This document shows, piece after piece, positions 17,930-28,791 of a stretch of 64,000 nucleotides of DNA. The notes below the pieces were generated by a model, which ran no database searches, was not told the origin of the DNA, and saw only the letters and a program-made list of their open reading frames with translations. Made by a program: the position numbers and the translations under genes. Origin of the DNA: an uncultured Lutibacter sp. Lineage in GTDB: Bacteria; Bacteroidota; Bacteroidia; Flavobacteriales; Flavobacteriaceae. Position 1 is the stretch's first letter; the number at the start of each line of letters is the position of its first letter. The stretch covers positions 124,001-188,000 of the forward strand of contig NZ_CANLRG010000004.1 in assembly GCF_947493565.1 (NCBI RefSeq), written 5' to 3'.

Positions 17930-19363
17930 ATGGGTAGCGAAAAAGTTATAGAAGAAAAAAAGCAAGGGCAAGCACTTTTAACAGAACAAATTGATGGCAA
18001 TTCAAAAAAACTTTATATAGAAAGTTATGGTTGTCAAATGAATTTAAATGATAGTGAAATTGTTGCTTCAATACTTTCAAAAGAGGGTTTTAATACCACT
18101 CATGTTATGGAAGAAGCAGATTTAGTGTTAGTTAATACCTGTTCTATTAGAGAAAAAGCAGAACAAACCGTTAGAAAAAGGCTGGAAAAATACAATGCTG
18201 TAAAAAAAATTAACCCTACGATGAAAGTTGGAGTTTTGGGGTGTATGGCTGAACGCTTAAAAGCAAAATTTTTAGAAGAAGAAAAAATTGTAGATTTGGT
18301 AGTTGGTCCAGATGCTTATAGAGATTTACCTAATTTATTAGAAGAAGTTAATGCAGGTAGAGATGCTGTAAATGTTATTTTATCTAAAGAAGAAACCTAT
18401 GCCGATGTATCTCCAGTAAGGCTTAACAGTAATGGTGTATCTGCTTTTGTATCTATTACTAGGGGCTGCGACAATATGTGTACATTTTGTGTTGTTCCTT
18501 TTACACGAGGACGTGAAAGAAGCCGTGATCCAAAAAGCATTTTGGAAGAAATAAATGAACTAGTTTCAAAAAACTATAAAGAAATTACACTTTTAGGTCA
18601 AAATGTAGATAGTTATTTATGGTACGGTGGTGGCTTAAAAAAAGATTTTAAAAATGCCTCTGATATTGCAAAAGCAACTGCCGTTGATTTTGCACAACTA
18701 TTAGATTTAGCTGCAACAAAATTTCCAAAAATCCGTTTTCGTTTTTCTACCTCTAACCCTCAAGATATGAGTTTAGATGTAATTCACACTATGTCTAAAC
18801 ACCCTAATATTTGTAAGTACATTCACCTACCTGTCCAATCAGGAAGCACCACAGTTTTACAAAGAATGAATCGTCAACATACTCGTGAAGAATATATAGA
18901 ATTAATAGACAATATCAGAAGAATTTTACCTGATTGTGCTTTATCACAAGATATGATTGCAGGATTTTGTGGCGAAACAGAAGAAGAACATAAAGACACC
19001 TTAAGTTTAATGGAGTATGTTAAATACGACTTTGGTTTTATGTTTGCTTACTCTGAAAGACCAGGAACACCAGCCGCAAAAAAAATGCCAGATGATGTAC
19101 CAAACGATGTAAAGAAAAGAAGACTTAACGAAATTATTCAGCTGCAACAACAACATGGGTTGTACCGTATGGAACAATTTATAGGCAAAACTGTTGAAGT
19201 TTTAATTGAGGGTTCTTCTAAAAAATCTGACGCACACTGGAAAGGAAGAAACTCTCAAAATGCAGTAGTTGTATTCCCAAAAGGGACTGAAAAAGTTGGA
19301 GATTTTGTACAAGTTTATATTGAAAATTGCACCTCAGCTACACTTATAGGTAAAAAAGTTTAA
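17930..19363 (+). CDS. miaB: tRNA-2-methylthio-N6-dimethylallyladenosine synthase MiaB
   Basis: A 477-residue methylthiotransferase. The N-terminal UPF0004 domain has its three cluster-binding Cys in [17 protein letters not shown] and GVLGCMAE. The radical SAM domain has CxxxCxxC in [11 protein letters not shown] near residue 178, and a TRAM domain ends the protein (about 410-477). It adds the methylthio group to i6A37 of tRNAs that read UNN codons. First gene of a plus-strand run with the sigma-54 activator (2-base gap), lptE, a TPR-like protein and secG. Confidence 0.97.
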   Translation: MGSEKVIEEKKQGQALLTEQIDGNSKKLYIESYGCQMNLNDSEIVASILSKEGFNTTHVMEEADLVLVNTCSIREKAEQTVRKRLEKYNAVKKINPTMKVGVLGCMAERLKAKFLEEEKIVDLVVGPDAYRDLPNLLEEVNAGRDAVNVILSKEETYADVSPVRLNSNGVSAFVSITRGCDNMCTFCVVPFTRGRERSRDPKSILEEINELVSKNYKEITLLGQNVDSYLWYGGGLKKDFKNASDIAKATAVDFAQLLDLAATKFPKIRFRFSTSNPQDMSLDVIHTMSKHPNICKYIHLPVQSGSTTVLQRMNRQHTREEYIELIDNIRRILPDCALSQDMIAGFCGETEEEHKDTLSLMEYVKYDFGFMFAYSERPGTPAAKKMPDDVPNDVKKRRLNEIIQLQQQHGLYRMEQFIGKTVEVLIEGSSKKSDAHWKGRNSQNAVVVFPKGTEKVGDFVQVYIENCTSATLIGKKV

Positions 19364-19365
19364 AA

Positions 19366-20607
19366 ATGGAATCGTTACAAATAGTAAAACAACGTTTTGG
19401 AATTATTGGAAATGACCTACATCTAAATCGTGCACTAGAAAAAGCGATTAGAGTAGCACCAACAGATATTTCTGTATTGGTAACTGGAGAAAGTGGCGTT
19501 GGTAAAGAAAGTATTCCTAAAATAATTCATAATTTATCACACAGAAAACACTCTAAATATATTGCTGTTAATTGTGGCGCTATACCTGAAGGAACTATAG
19601 ACAGTGAACTTTTTGGACATGAAAAAGGTTCTTTTACAGGAGCTACACAAACTAGAAAAGGTTATTTTGAAGTTGCCGATGGCGGAACTATTTTTTTAGA
19701 TGAAGTTGGAGAACTTCCTTTAACAACTCAGGTTAGATTGCTTAGAGTTTTAGAAAATGGTGAATTTATAAAAGTTGGGTCATCACAAGTGCAAAAAACC
19801 AATGTTCGTATAGTTGCTGCAACCAATATTAACATGCAAAGTGCTATTAGTAAAGGAAAATTTAGAGAAGACTTGTATTATAGATTAAGTACAATTGAAA
19901 TAAATTTACCTCCTTTAAGAGAACGATTAGGAGATATTCATTTACTATTTAGAAAATTTGCTTCAGATTTTGCTCAAAAATATAAAATGCCTACAATTAG
20001 ACTTTCAGACAAAGCTATCAAAGTACTAGAAAACTATGGCTTCCCTGGAAATATTCGTCAATTACGCAATATTGCTGAACAAATTTCTGTGGTAGAAGAA
20101 AACAGAGAAATTTCTGCCGAAAGACTACTGATGTACTTACCTAGTAAAGGCACCAATTTACCTTCGGTTATTGACCATAAAAAATCAAACAGTGATTTTG
20201 GTTCAGAAAGAGAAATTATGTATAAAATTTTGTTTGATATGCGTAACGATATCAATGATTTAAAAAAATTAACGCTCGATTTAATGCGAAGTGGTAACAG
20301 CGTTAAAGTACAGGAAGATAATAAAAATCTTATTGAAAAAATTTATAAAGAAGATAAAAATATTTTAGATTTAGAACAGGAAAACAACGTAGAAGTTGTA
20401 AGAATTAATGACTCATTTGACAAAGAAAACGATTATGAATTTGCGGAAACTATTGATGCTGATGAAAGCTTATCTATTCAAGAAAAAGAAATTGAATTGA
20501 TAAAAAAGTCATTAGAACGCAATAATGGCAAACGTAAATTAGCTGCCAAAGAGTTAGGTATTTCTGAAAGAACTCTATATAGAAAAATAAAACAATACGA
20601 TTTATAG
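19366..20607 (+). CDS. Sigma-54-interacting transcriptional activator without receiver domain
   Basis: A 413-residue protein made of a AAA+ domain and a C-terminal Fis-type helix-turn-helix. Walker A is GESGVGKES, the sigma-54 contact loop reads GSFTGA (GAFTGA in most relatives), Walker B is GGTIFLDEVGELP, and the arginine-finger region is FREDLYYRLS. The HTH is KLAAKELGISERTLYRKI at the end. Only about 20 residues precede the AAA+ domain, so there is no receiver, PAS or GAF input domain and the ATPase may be controlled by amount or by a partner. It sits two bases after miaB and upstream of lptE. Target promoters are not identifiable here. Confidence 0.9.
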   Translation: MESLQIVKQRFGIIGNDLHLNRALEKAIRVAPTDISVLVTGESGVGKESIPKIIHNLSHRKHSKYIAVNCGAIPEGTIDSELFGHEKGSFTGATQTRKGYFEVADGGTIFLDEVGELPLTTQVRLLRVLENGEFIKVGSSQVQKTNVRIVAATNINMQSAISKGKFREDLYYRLSTIEINLPPLRERLGDIHLLFRKFASDFAQKYKMPTIRLSDKAIKVLENYGFPGNIRQLRNIAEQISVVEENREISAERLLMYLPSKGTNLPSVIDHKKSNSDFGSEREIMYKILFDMRNDINDLKKLTLDLMRSGNSVKVQEDNKNLIEKIYKEDKNILDLEQENNVEVVRINDSFDKENDYEFAETIDADESLSIQEKEIELIKKSLERNNGKRKLAAKELGISERTLYRKIKQYDL

Positions 20608-20658
20608 TTTAAATAAGTAACTTTGAATTTATTTTATAAAAAAAATAAAAATATTTTA

Positions 20659-21165
20659 ATGAAAAAATTAAGTATTATCATTTCATTTCTTGTTTTATTA
20701 ACCACGCAAAGCTGTGGGTTTTATTCATTTAACAGTATTAGCCTAAGTTCTGGAGAAAAAACTGTTCAAATAGATTATTTTCCAAATAATGCTATTTTAG
20801 TAGAGCCAAGTTTAAGTCAAACATTTACTCAAAAATTTAGAGACTTATTTGATACTCAAACTAATTTAACATCGGTAAATTCTGGTGGAGACCTTCAATT
20901 TGAAGGTGAAATTACTGGATACAAAATAAACCCAATGACTGCTACTGCACAACAAACAGCAGCACAAAACAGGCTAACCATTACTGTAAATGTTCGTTTT
21001 TATAACAATAAAAAAGAAGAAGATAATTTTGAACGTTCTTTTTCACATTATTATGATTATGATGCAAATGCACAATTAATTGGAGGACTTTTAGATGATG
21101 CTTTTAATGAAATTATTGAACGTATTACACAAGATATTTTTAACGCATCGGTAGCTAAGTGGTAA
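20659..21165 (+). CDS. lptE: LPS-assembly lipoprotein LptE
   Basis: A 168-residue lipoprotein with signal MKKLSIIISFLVLLTTQSC. The start at 20659 is chosen because the longer frame (from a TTG at 20623) would put 12 polar residues before the signal. After the lipid-modified Cys come GFYSFN and an alpha/beta fold with IQFPNN-like and TTVNVRFYN segments typical of Bacteroidota LptE. With LptD it forms the outer-membrane translocon for lipopolysaccharide. One base separates it from the next gene. Confidence 0.85.
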   Translation: MKKLSIIISFLVLLTTQSCGFYSFNSISLSSGEKTVQIDYFPNNAILVEPSLSQTFTQKFRDLFDTQTNLTSVNSGGDLQFEGEITGYKINPMTATAQQTAAQNRLTITVNVRFYNNKKEEDNFERSFSHYYDYDANAQLIGGLLDDAFNEIIERITQDIFNASVAKW

Positions 21166-21166
21166 G

Positions 21167-21952
21167 ATGAATAATTCAGATTTTACATATTTATTACAAA
21201 ATCCTGAAAGTATTGATAATCAACAAACAACTATGTTAACTGAAATTTTAAATGAATTTCCCTATTTTCAAGCTGCAAGAACTATTCAATTAAAAGGATT
21301 TCATAAAAATAACGATTTCAAATATAATAAAGCCTTAAAAATAACAGCTGCATATACTGTTGATAGAAAAGTACTTTTTGATTTTATAACATCATTTTCA
21401 TTTAATAATATTTCTTCAAAAAACTACCAAGTTTTAGAAGAAATTGAAGTTATTGAACCAAAAACTGTTGAAGTACTTCATAAAAAATTAGTTGATAAAT
21501 TCAGTTTTACTACTAAAAAAACAACCGAAGAAACTAAAGCAACTAAAATTTTAGAAATAGGAAAACCTATTTCGTTTAAAAGTAGTGAACCTCATTCTTT
21601 TAATGAATGGATGCAATTAATTTCTAAAAACCCTATTTTAAGAGAGAAAAGCAAACCTGAAAATTCACCAAATGATCATCCTAAATTTAAACTCATTGAT
21701 CAATTTATTGAAACAAACCCAAAGATAAAACCTATTGATAAGAATATTCCTAATAAGGACATTTCATTAGAAAGTTTATCAGAAGATAAAAGCTTAATGA
21801 CTGAAACTTTAGCTAAAGTTTATCTTGAACAAAAAAAATATGAAAATGCAATTAAAGCTTACCGCATTTTAATTTTGAAATATCCAGAAAAAAGTGGTTT
21901 CTTTGCAGACCGAATTAAAGCAATTAAAATTTTACAAAAAAATAAATCATGA
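21167..21952 (+). CDS. Hypothetical protein with C-terminal TPR-like segment
   Basis: A 261-residue cytosolic protein without a recognised domain in its first 200 residues. The C-terminus (MTETLAKVYLEQKKYENAIKAYRILILKYP) looks like one tetratricopeptide repeat followed by a capping helix. The middle is Lys/Pro/Ser-rich and probably disordered. It starts one base after lptE and its stop overlaps the secG start (ATGA), so it is translationally coupled to both. The position between lptE and secG suggests an envelope or secretion role, but this is inference only. Confidence 0.7.
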   Translation: MNNSDFTYLLQNPESIDNQQTTMLTEILNEFPYFQAARTIQLKGFHKNNDFKYNKALKITAAYTVDRKVLFDFITSFSFNNISSKNYQVLEEIEVIEPKTVEVLHKKLVDKFSFTTKKTTEETKATKILEIGKPISFKSSEPHSFNEWMQLISKNPILREKSKPENSPNDHPKFKLIDQFIETNPKIKPIDKNIPNKDISLESLSEDKSLMTETLAKVYLEQKKYENAIKAYRILILKYPEKSGFFADRIKAIKILQKNKS

Positions 21953-22290
21953 CAACGTATACAATATTTTTAGTTCTGATTATGATAGTAGCATTCTTGC
22001 TAATATTAATTATAATGGTACAAAACCCAAAAGGTGGTGGATTATCTTCTTCATTTGGAGGTGGTGGAACACAATCTTTAGGAGGTGTCCAAAACACAAC
22101 CAGTTTTTTAGACAAAAGTACTTGGACTCTTTCAATAATTTTATTAGCACTAATATTAGTTTCTAACTTTGCAGCCCCTAAAGTAAACGCAGTTGATACT
22201 AGTTCAGAAATTGAAAATACCCTTGAAAATCGTGAAGTACAAGATGCTCCACAACCTGCAACAACTACGTTGCCAGATTCAGTTCAATAA
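21949..22290 (+). CDS. secG: Preprotein translocase subunit SecG
   Basis: A 113-residue protein with two membrane helices (about residues 3-22 and 52-70) joined by a loop rich in Gly and Ser (GGGLSSSFGGGGTQSLGG), the SecG signature. An Ala/Thr/Asp/Glu-rich tail of some 35 residues follows. SecG assists SecYE in protein export. It overlaps the previous gene by four bases and is followed by a strong terminator, so it ends the operon. Confidence 0.93.
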   Translation: MTTYTIFLVLIMIVAFLLILIIMVQNPKGGGLSSSFGGGGTQSLGGVQNTTSFLDKSTWTLSIILLALILVSNFAAPKVNAVDTSSEIENTLENREVQDAPQPATTTLPDSVQ

Positions 22291-22311
22291 ATTTTGATAA
22301 AATAAAATATA

Positions 22312-22347
22312 AAAATGCCAATGTAAATGACACGTTGGCATTTTTTT
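22312..22347 (+). terminator. Terminator of the miaB-secG operon
   Basis: AAAATGCCAA and TTGGCATTTT arms with an inner GT/AC extension, followed by eight T. Confidence 0.85.
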
Positions 22348-22374
22348 TATAAGTAAATCCATTAAAAAGCACAT

Positions 22375-22405
22375 TTGTCAGTTTTAATAAAATGGCACAC
22401 TTTTG
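22375..22405 (+). promoter_or_regulatory. Promoter of groES-groEL
   Basis: TTG (22375-22377), 20 bp, CACTTTTG (22398-22405), which deviates from TAnnTTTG only at the first base. It ends 45 bases before groES. No CIRCE (TTAGCACTC-N9-GAGTGCTAA) element is present. Confidence 0.55.
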
Positions 22406-22450
22406 GAAACTTTAATTCACAGAATTAATAATTTTTAAACTAATTACAAA

Positions 22451-22729
22451 ATGAGTAAAATTAATATTAAACCATTAGCAGATAGAGTTTTAGTTGAACC
22501 TCTTCCAGCTGAAACTACTACAGCATCAGGATTAATCATCCCAGATTCAGCCAAAGAAAAACAACAAAAAGGAACTGTTTTAGCAGTTGGAAAAGGTACT
22601 AAAGATGAGCCTATGACTGTTAATGTTGGTGACACTGTTTTATATGGTAAATACGCTGGAACAGAACTTGTTTTAGAAGGTAAAGAATATTTAATAATGA
22701 GAGAAAGCGACATTTTAGCAATTGTTTAA
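22451..22729 (+). CDS. groES: Co-chaperonin GroES
   Basis: A 92-residue Gro[16 protein letters not shown] opens the beta-barrel, the mobile loop that contacts GroEL is around [16 protein letters not shown], and GTVLAVGKG and [11 protein letters not shown] follow in the usual order. It caps the GroEL cavity. Twenty-six bases separate it from groEL. Confidence 0.98.
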   Translation: MSKINIKPLADRVLVEPLPAETTTASGLIIPDSAKEKQQKGTVLAVGKGTKDEPMTVNVGDTVLYGKYAGTELVLEGKEYLIMRESDILAIV

Positions 22730-22752
22730 TTCATAAAAATTAAAAAATATAA

Positions 22753-24393
<1,641 letters not shown>

Positions 24394-24413
24394 AAATCAA
24401 TTTACAAAATTAA

Positions 24414-24449
24414 CTAAAAAAGCTTCATAAATTTATGAAGCTTTTTTAG
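24414..24449. terminator. Bidirectional terminator between groEL and the cysteine-rich lipoprotein gene
   Basis: A perfect 36-base palindrome with arms of A-run plus AGCTTCATAAA, so each strand shows a hairpin followed by a T-run. It serves convergent genes. Confidence 0.9.
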
Positions 24450-24466
24450 TTTACAGAAATAATTTG

Positions 24467-24871
24467 TTATGCTTTGCACTCACATTTTCCTTCTTCACAC
24501 TTGGTACAATCCATCTCTTTAGAAGCAACTTCTGTTTTACATTCACATTTTCCTTCTTCACATTTACACTCTCCGCCTTCTTTACATTTACACCCTTCAG
24601 CGTGTTCCATATCGGTATCTCCTGATTTTATTTTTAAATCCATTTTACATACTGGACAAGATCCTTTTTCATCATAAGTTTTCCCTTTTTCACAATCCAT
24701 TGGACATTGGAAAACATCATTAGAAGACATTTTATGTTCTTCACCATCTTTGTGTTCATGGTTTTCCATATGTGTTTCTTCTTTTACTTCACTTTTTTTA
24801 GTTTCTTTACAAGATGTAAATACTACCATAAAAGAAAAAATTGCCACTACAGCTAAAATTGATTTTTTCAT
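24467..24871 (-). CDS. Heavy-metal-binding lipoprotein with Cys-rich metallothionein-like tail
   Basis: A 134-residue lipoprotein (signal MKKSILAVVAIFSFMVVFTSC). A His/Glu-rich linker (HMENHEHKDGEEH) precedes FQCPMDCEKGKTYDEKGSCPVCKMDL, the core of the heavy-metal-binding domain found in CusB-type and related proteins. The last 42 residues hold ten Cys, in CxC and CxxxxC arrangements such as KCEEGKCECK, which occurs twice 21 residues apart. This is metallothionein-like composition appended to a lipoprotein. Copper or zinc buffering in the periplasm is inferred. Convergent with groEL; upstream is a 200-base AT-rich gap without other genes. Confidence 0.85.
   Translation of the reverse strand: MKKSILAVVAIFSFMVVFTSCKETKKSEVKEETHMENHEHKDGEEHKMSSNDVFQCPMDCEKGKTYDEKGSCPVCKMDLKIKSGDTDMEHAEGCKCKEGGECKCEEGKCECKTEVASKEMDCTKCEEGKCECKA
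24481..24562. repeat. 63-bp internal duplication in the Cys-rich tail
   Basis: The 19-base string starting CACATTTTCC is identical at 24481-24499 and 24544-24562, exactly 63 bases (21 codons) apart, encoding CEEGKC in both copies. The tail apparently grew by in-frame duplication. Confidence 0.8.
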
Positions 24872-25026
24872 GTTTCTTTGATTTTTAATGATTAATTATA
24901 ATTATTAGTAAATAAAATTTAAGCTTAAAGTAAAGTTTAAATAAAATTACAAAGGTCTAAAATAACAAAATTAGACTTTTAAATAAGCTTAATTTAAAAA
25001 TACTTTTAAATTTGAATTAGTTGAAT

Positions 25027-25054
25027 AAAAAACTCCTCAATATTGAGGAGTTTT
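25027..25054 (-). terminator. Terminator of pnp
   Basis: AAAACTCCTCAATATTGAGGAGTTTT is a near-perfect palindrome, 20 bases after the pnp stop, with a T-run on the minus strand. Confidence 0.85.
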
Positions 25055-25073
25055 AATTAGTAAGAAATAAAAT

Positions 25074-27233
25074 TTATTTTTCTTCTCTTTTTTCTTTTCT
25101 CTTTTCCTCTCTTGGAGGTCTTGGTAATAATGCTTTTCTTGAGACTTTAGGTTTTCTAGTTTTTGGATCCATACCAAAGTATTTCACATCAATTACATCT
25201 CCCAAGCTTACAACATCTGATACATTATTGGTTCTTTCCCAAGCTAGTTCGGAAATATGTAAAAGTACTTCATTTCCAGGAGCCTCTACATATTCAACCA
25301 CCGCACCAAAATCTAGCATTTTTATAACTTTTACTTCATAAACACTACCTACTTGAGGTTTAAAAGTAATGGCTTTAATTTTAGCTAATACGGCATCAAT
25401 ACCTTCTTGGTTAGTTCCTAAAATTTCTACAAGTCCATCTTCAGTAACAGGGTCTTCATTAATTACAATGGTAGTTTCTGTTTCTTTTTGTAGTTCTTGT
25501 ATTACTTTTCCTCCTGGACCAATTAAGGCTCCAATATATTCACCTGGAATGGTTCTTGTTACCATTTTTGGAGCATGTGCTTTTACAGTTGTAGCAGGTT
25601 GGTTAATAGTTTCTGTTAACTTTCCAAGTATATGTAATCGTCCTTCTCTAGCTTGTTTTAATGCATTTACTAAAATTTCATAAGAAAGACCTTTAATTTT
25701 AATATCCATTTGGCAAGCAGTAATTCCGTCTGCTGTTCCAGTAACTTTAAAATCCATATCTCCTAAATGATCTTCATCACCTAAAATATCACTTAAAACG
25801 GCATATCTATCACCATCGGAAATTAACCCCATTGCAATTCCTGAAACTGGTTTTTTCATTTGAATACCTGCATCCATTAACGCCATAGTTCCTGCACATA
25901 CTGTTGCCATAGATGAAGAACCATTAGATTCTAATATTTCAGAAACAACTCTAACTGTATAAGGACAATCCGTTGGAATCATTCCTTTTAAAGCTCTTTG
26001 CGCTAAATTTCCATGTCCAACTTCTCTACGAGAGGTTCCTCTTAAAGGACGAGCTTCTCCTGTTGAAAATGGTGGAAAATTATAATGTAAGTAAAATGTT
26101 TCCTCTCCTTGGTAAGTTGGCATATCTACTTGGTTAGCTTCTCTTGAAGTTCCTAAAGTTACTGTAGCTAATGCTTGTGTTTCTCCTCTAGTAAAAATTG
26201 AGGAACCATGAGTAGAAGGTAAATAATTTACTTCACACCAAATTGGTCTAATTTCAGTAGTTTTTCTACCATCTAAACGCAAACCTTCGTTTAGTGTTAA
26301 ATCTCTTACAGCACTCTTTTCAGCTTTTGAATAATATTTAGAAATTAAATCTCCTTTTTCTTCTAGCTCTTCTTCCGTAAAAGTTAATTTTACTTCTTCT
26401 TTTATGGCTGCAAAAGCTTCACTACGTTCTTTTTTAGAACTTCCTACTTTAGCTACATCATAAACTTTTTGATACGTTAATTCATGAACTCTTTTTTCTA
26501 ACGCTTCATCATTTACTTCTAATTCGTACTCACGAGTTTCTTTTTTTCCAAAAGCCTCTGCTAAAGCTAATTGAGCCTTACATTGGCTTTTAATAGCTTC
26601 ATGTGCAAATTTAATTGCCTCTGCCATTTCTTCTTCACTACATTCATCCATTTCACCTTCAACCATCATCACAGAATCAGAAGAAGCACCAACCATCATA
26701 TCAATATCGGCTTGCTCTAATACTTTTCTACTTGGGTTAATGATAAATTCTCCATTAACTCTTGCTACTCTAACTTCTGAAATTGGTGTCTCAAAAGGAA
26801 TATCGCTTAATTGTATTGCAGCTGATGCTGCTAACCCAGCTAAAGCGTCTGGCATTACTTCATCATCTGAAGACATTAACTGAATCATTACTTGTGTTTC
26901 AGCATGGTAATCTTTTGGAAAAAGTGGACGTAATACTCTATCCACTAAACGCATTGTTAACACTTCTCCATCGCTTGGTCTTGCTTCTCTTTTAAAGAAA
27001 CCTCCTGGATAACGACCAGCAGCAGCAAATTTTTCTCTATAATCTACTGTTAAGGGTAAAAAATCAACACCTGGACTTGCAGTGTAATTAGATACAACTG
27101 TACATAGTAACATGGCATCTCCCATTCTAACAACAACCGAACCATGCGCTTGTTTTGCTAATTTTCCAGTTTCAAGTGAGATAGTTCTTCCATCTCCTAA
27201 TTCAATAATTTGTGTATGTACCTTAGGTATCAT
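25074..27233 (-). CDS. pnp: Polyribonucleotide nucleotidyltransferase (PNPase)
   Basis: A 719-residue PNPase. Two RNase PH-like cores are present (first ending near residue 210, second from about 310 to 540), with [21 protein letters not shown] and the second-core [15 protein letters not shown] and [14 protein letters not shown] motifs. A KH domain with [10 protein letters not shown] (about 570-620) and an S1 domain follow, and a Lys/Glu/Arg-rich tail ends the protein. It degrades RNA 3' to 5' phosphorolytically. It lies downstream of rpsO, as in most bacteria, but rpsO has its own terminator between them. Confidence 0.97.
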   Translation of the reverse strand: MIPKVHTQIIELGDGRTISLETGKLAKQAHGSVVVRMGDAMLLCTVVSNYTASPGVDFLPLTVDYREKFAAAGRYPGGFFKREARPSDGEVLTMRLVDRVLRPLFPKDYHAETQVMIQLMSSDDEVMPDALAGLAASAAIQLSDIPFETPISEVRVARVNGEFIINPSRKVLEQADIDMMVGASSDSVMMVEGEMDECSEEEMAEAIKFAHEAIKSQCKAQLALAEAFGKKETREYELEVNDEALEKRVHELTYQKVYDVAKVGSSKKERSEAFAAIKEEVKLTFTEEELEEKGDLISKYYSKAEKSAVRDLTLNEGLRLDGRKTTEIRPIWCEVNYLPSTHGSSIFTRGETQALATVTLGTSREANQVDMPTYQGEETFYLHYNFPPFSTGEARPLRGTSRREVGHGNLAQRALKGMIPTDCPYTVRVVSEILESNGSSSMATVCAGTMALMDAGIQMKKPVSGIAMGLISDGDRYAVLSDILGDEDHLGDMDFKVTGTADGITACQMDIKIKGLSYEILVNALKQAREGRLHILGKLTETINQPATTVKAHAPKMVTRTIPGEYIGALIGPGGKVIQELQKETETTIVINEDPVTEDGLVEILGTNQEGIDAVLAKIKAITFKPQVGSVYEVKVIKMLDFGAVVEYVEAPGNEVLLHISELAWERTNNVSDVVSLGDVIDVKYFGMDPKTRKPKVSRKALLPRPPREEKRKEKREEK

Positions 27234-27331
27234 AAATAATTTTTTAAAATTTAATTAAACAATTGGTTGTTGTTGTGTTGTGTGTTTACCAATGAAAAGT
27301 TTAATCTATGCTTTTTTAAGTAGAATAAAAT

Positions 27332-27358
27332 AAAAAAAAGAGGCAATAGTAGCCTCTT
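27332..27358 (-). terminator. Terminator of rpsO
   Basis: Arms AAGAGGC and GCCTCTT with a 7-base loop, followed by eight T on the minus strand, 10 bases after the rpsO stop. Partial read-through into pnp is possible. Confidence 0.8.
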
Positions 27359-27368
27359 AATTTTGAAA

Positions 27369-27638
27369 TTATTTTCTTATTCCTAATTCTTGAATTATCT
27401 TACGATATCTAACAATATCAGTTTTAATTAAATAATCCAATAAATTTCTTCTTTTACCTACTAGTTTAACCAAAGCACGCTCAGTATTGTAATCTTTACG
27501 ATTTCTTTTTAAGTGTTCAGTTAAATGGTTAATTCTAAAAGTAAATAAGGCAATTTGACCTTCTGATGAACCAGTGTTGGTTGCTGATTCATTGTGTTTT
27601 GCAAAAATTTCTGCTTTTTTCTCTTTTGTTAAATACAT
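27369..27638 (-). CDS. rpsO: 30S ribosomal protein S15
   Basis: An 89-residue S15 of normal length. TNTGSSEGQIALFTFRINHLTEHLK and RKDYNTERALVKLVGKRRNLLDYL cover the conserved rRNA-binding helices. It binds 16S rRNA at the central domain. It has a consensus promoter and precedes pnp. Confidence 0.98.
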   Translation of the reverse strand: MYLTKEKKAEIFAKHNESATNTGSSEGQIALFTFRINHLTEHLKRNRKDYNTERALVKLVGKRRNLLDYLIKTDIVRYRKIIQELGIRK

Positions 27639-27698
27639 GCTAACATTAATTTTATTAATAATTTTTATGTAGTGCTAAACTTTATGTTTAACAGGCCG

Positions 27699-27728
27699 CA
27701 AATATACTATTATTATTTTGATTAACAA
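27699..27728 (-). promoter_or_regulatory. Promoter of rpsO
   Basis: On the minus strand TTG (27726-27728), 19 bp, TATATTTG (27699-27706). It implies a leader of about 50 bases. Confidence 0.7.
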
Positions 27729-27794
27729 TCAAATATAAACGCAACTTATTTAATTAATTAATTACAATAGTTATTTAATTGAAATTAATTACAC

Positions 27795-27819
27795 TAAAAA
27801 AAGCGAGTTAAAACTCGCT
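27795..27819 (-). terminator. Terminator of accD
   Basis: AGCGAGTT and AACTCGCT arms followed on the minus strand by seven T, just after the accD stop. Confidence 0.8.
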
Positions 27820-27824
27820 CATTT

Positions 27825-28685
27825 TTATTTTCTTATAGGTAAATTTTGAATTAAATCTATATATAAGTTGATTTGTTTTTTTAAATTTTTACGTTCAATT
27901 ATTTTATCTAAAAACCCATGTTCCAGTACAAACTCTGAGCGTTGAAACCCAGGAGGTAATTCTTTTCCTGTTGTATCTTTCACAACCCTAGGACCGGCAA
28001 ATGCAACTAAGGCATTTGGTTCAGCAAAATTTACATCTCCCAACATAGCGTATGATGCTGTAGTTCCTCCAGTAGTTGGATCTGTACATAATGAAATGTA
28101 AGGAACTCCTTCCTCTGCTAATTGTGCTAATTTAGCAGATGTTTTTACCAATTGCATTAAAGAATATGAAGCTTCCATCATTCTAGCCCCTCCAGACTTA
28201 GAAATCATTAAAAAAGGAATTTTATTTTTAATAGAATAATCTATAGCACGAGCAATTTTTTCACCAACCACACTTCCCATAGAACCACCAATAAAAGCAA
28301 AATCCATTGCCGCTACTACCAAATCTTTCCCATAAGATTTACCAACAGCAGTTCTTACGGCGTCTTTTAATTTAGTTTTTTCATAGGCATCCTTTAATCT
28401 TTCAGTGTACTTTTTACTATCTGTAAATTTTAAAGGATCTTTAGATACCATATCTTTATCTAATTCTTTAAATTTATTATCATCAAAAAGAATTTCAAAG
28501 TATTCAGCACTTCCAATTCGTACATGGTAACCGTCTTCTGGACTTACATAAAAATTTTCTTTTAATTCTTCTGTATCTACAATTTTACCGCTAGGCGTTT
28601 TATACCATAAGCCTTTTGGTACATCTTTTTTCTTTTCTGTGGGAGTTTGAATCCCTTTATCTTTTCTTTTAAACCAAGATGACAT
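27825..28685 (-). CDS. accD: Acetyl-CoA carboxylase carboxyltransferase subunit beta
   Basis: A 286-residue AccD. The crotonase-like core is complete, with [47 protein letters not shown] and [20 protein letters not shown]. With AccA it transfers the carboxyl group from biotin to acetyl-CoA in fatty acid synthesis. The N-terminal zinc ribbon that AccD normally carries is degenerate: the region [13 protein letters not shown]...[12 protein letters not shown] keeps the ribbon's layout but none of its four Cys. Single gene with its own terminator. Confidence 0.95.
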   Translation of the reverse strand: MSSWFKRKDKGIQTPTEKKKDVPKGLWYKTPSGKIVDTEELKENFYVSPEDGYHVRIGSAEYFEILFDDNKFKELDKDMVSKDPLKFTDSKKYTERLKDAYEKTKLKDAVRTAVGKSYGKDLVVAAMDFAFIGGSMGSVVGEKIARAIDYSIKNKIPFLMISKSGGARMMEASYSLMQLVKTSAKLAQLAEEGVPYISLCTDPTTGGTTASYAMLGDVNFAEPNALVAFAGPRVVKDTTGKELPPGFQRSEFVLEHGFLDKIIERKNLKKQINLYIDLIQNLPIRK

Positions 28686-28732
28686 ACATATGTTATTTTA
28701 AGTTGAAAATAGAGGTGCAAATTACTAAAAAA

Positions 28733-28767
28733 AATAAAGAGAACGTATAAAAATATGTTCTCTTTAT
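28733..28767 (-). terminator. Terminator of fbaA
   Basis: AATAAAGAGAACGTA and TATGTTCTCTTTATT arms with one G-T pair, followed by a T-run on the minus strand. Confidence 0.85.
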
Positions 28768-28791
28768 TTTTTTGATTATTTACGGTAAAGT

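Noticed and set aside
22392-22406. Sigma-54-like site TGGCAC...TTGG upstream of groES
   Set aside because: The -24/-12 spacing is one base short and the conserved GC is GG; the TTG-N20-CACTTTTG promoter explains the same bases better.
22291-22450. CIRCE element for HrcA control of groESL
   Set aside because: No TTAGCACTC-N9-GAGTGCTAA or close variant is present in the 160-base gap.
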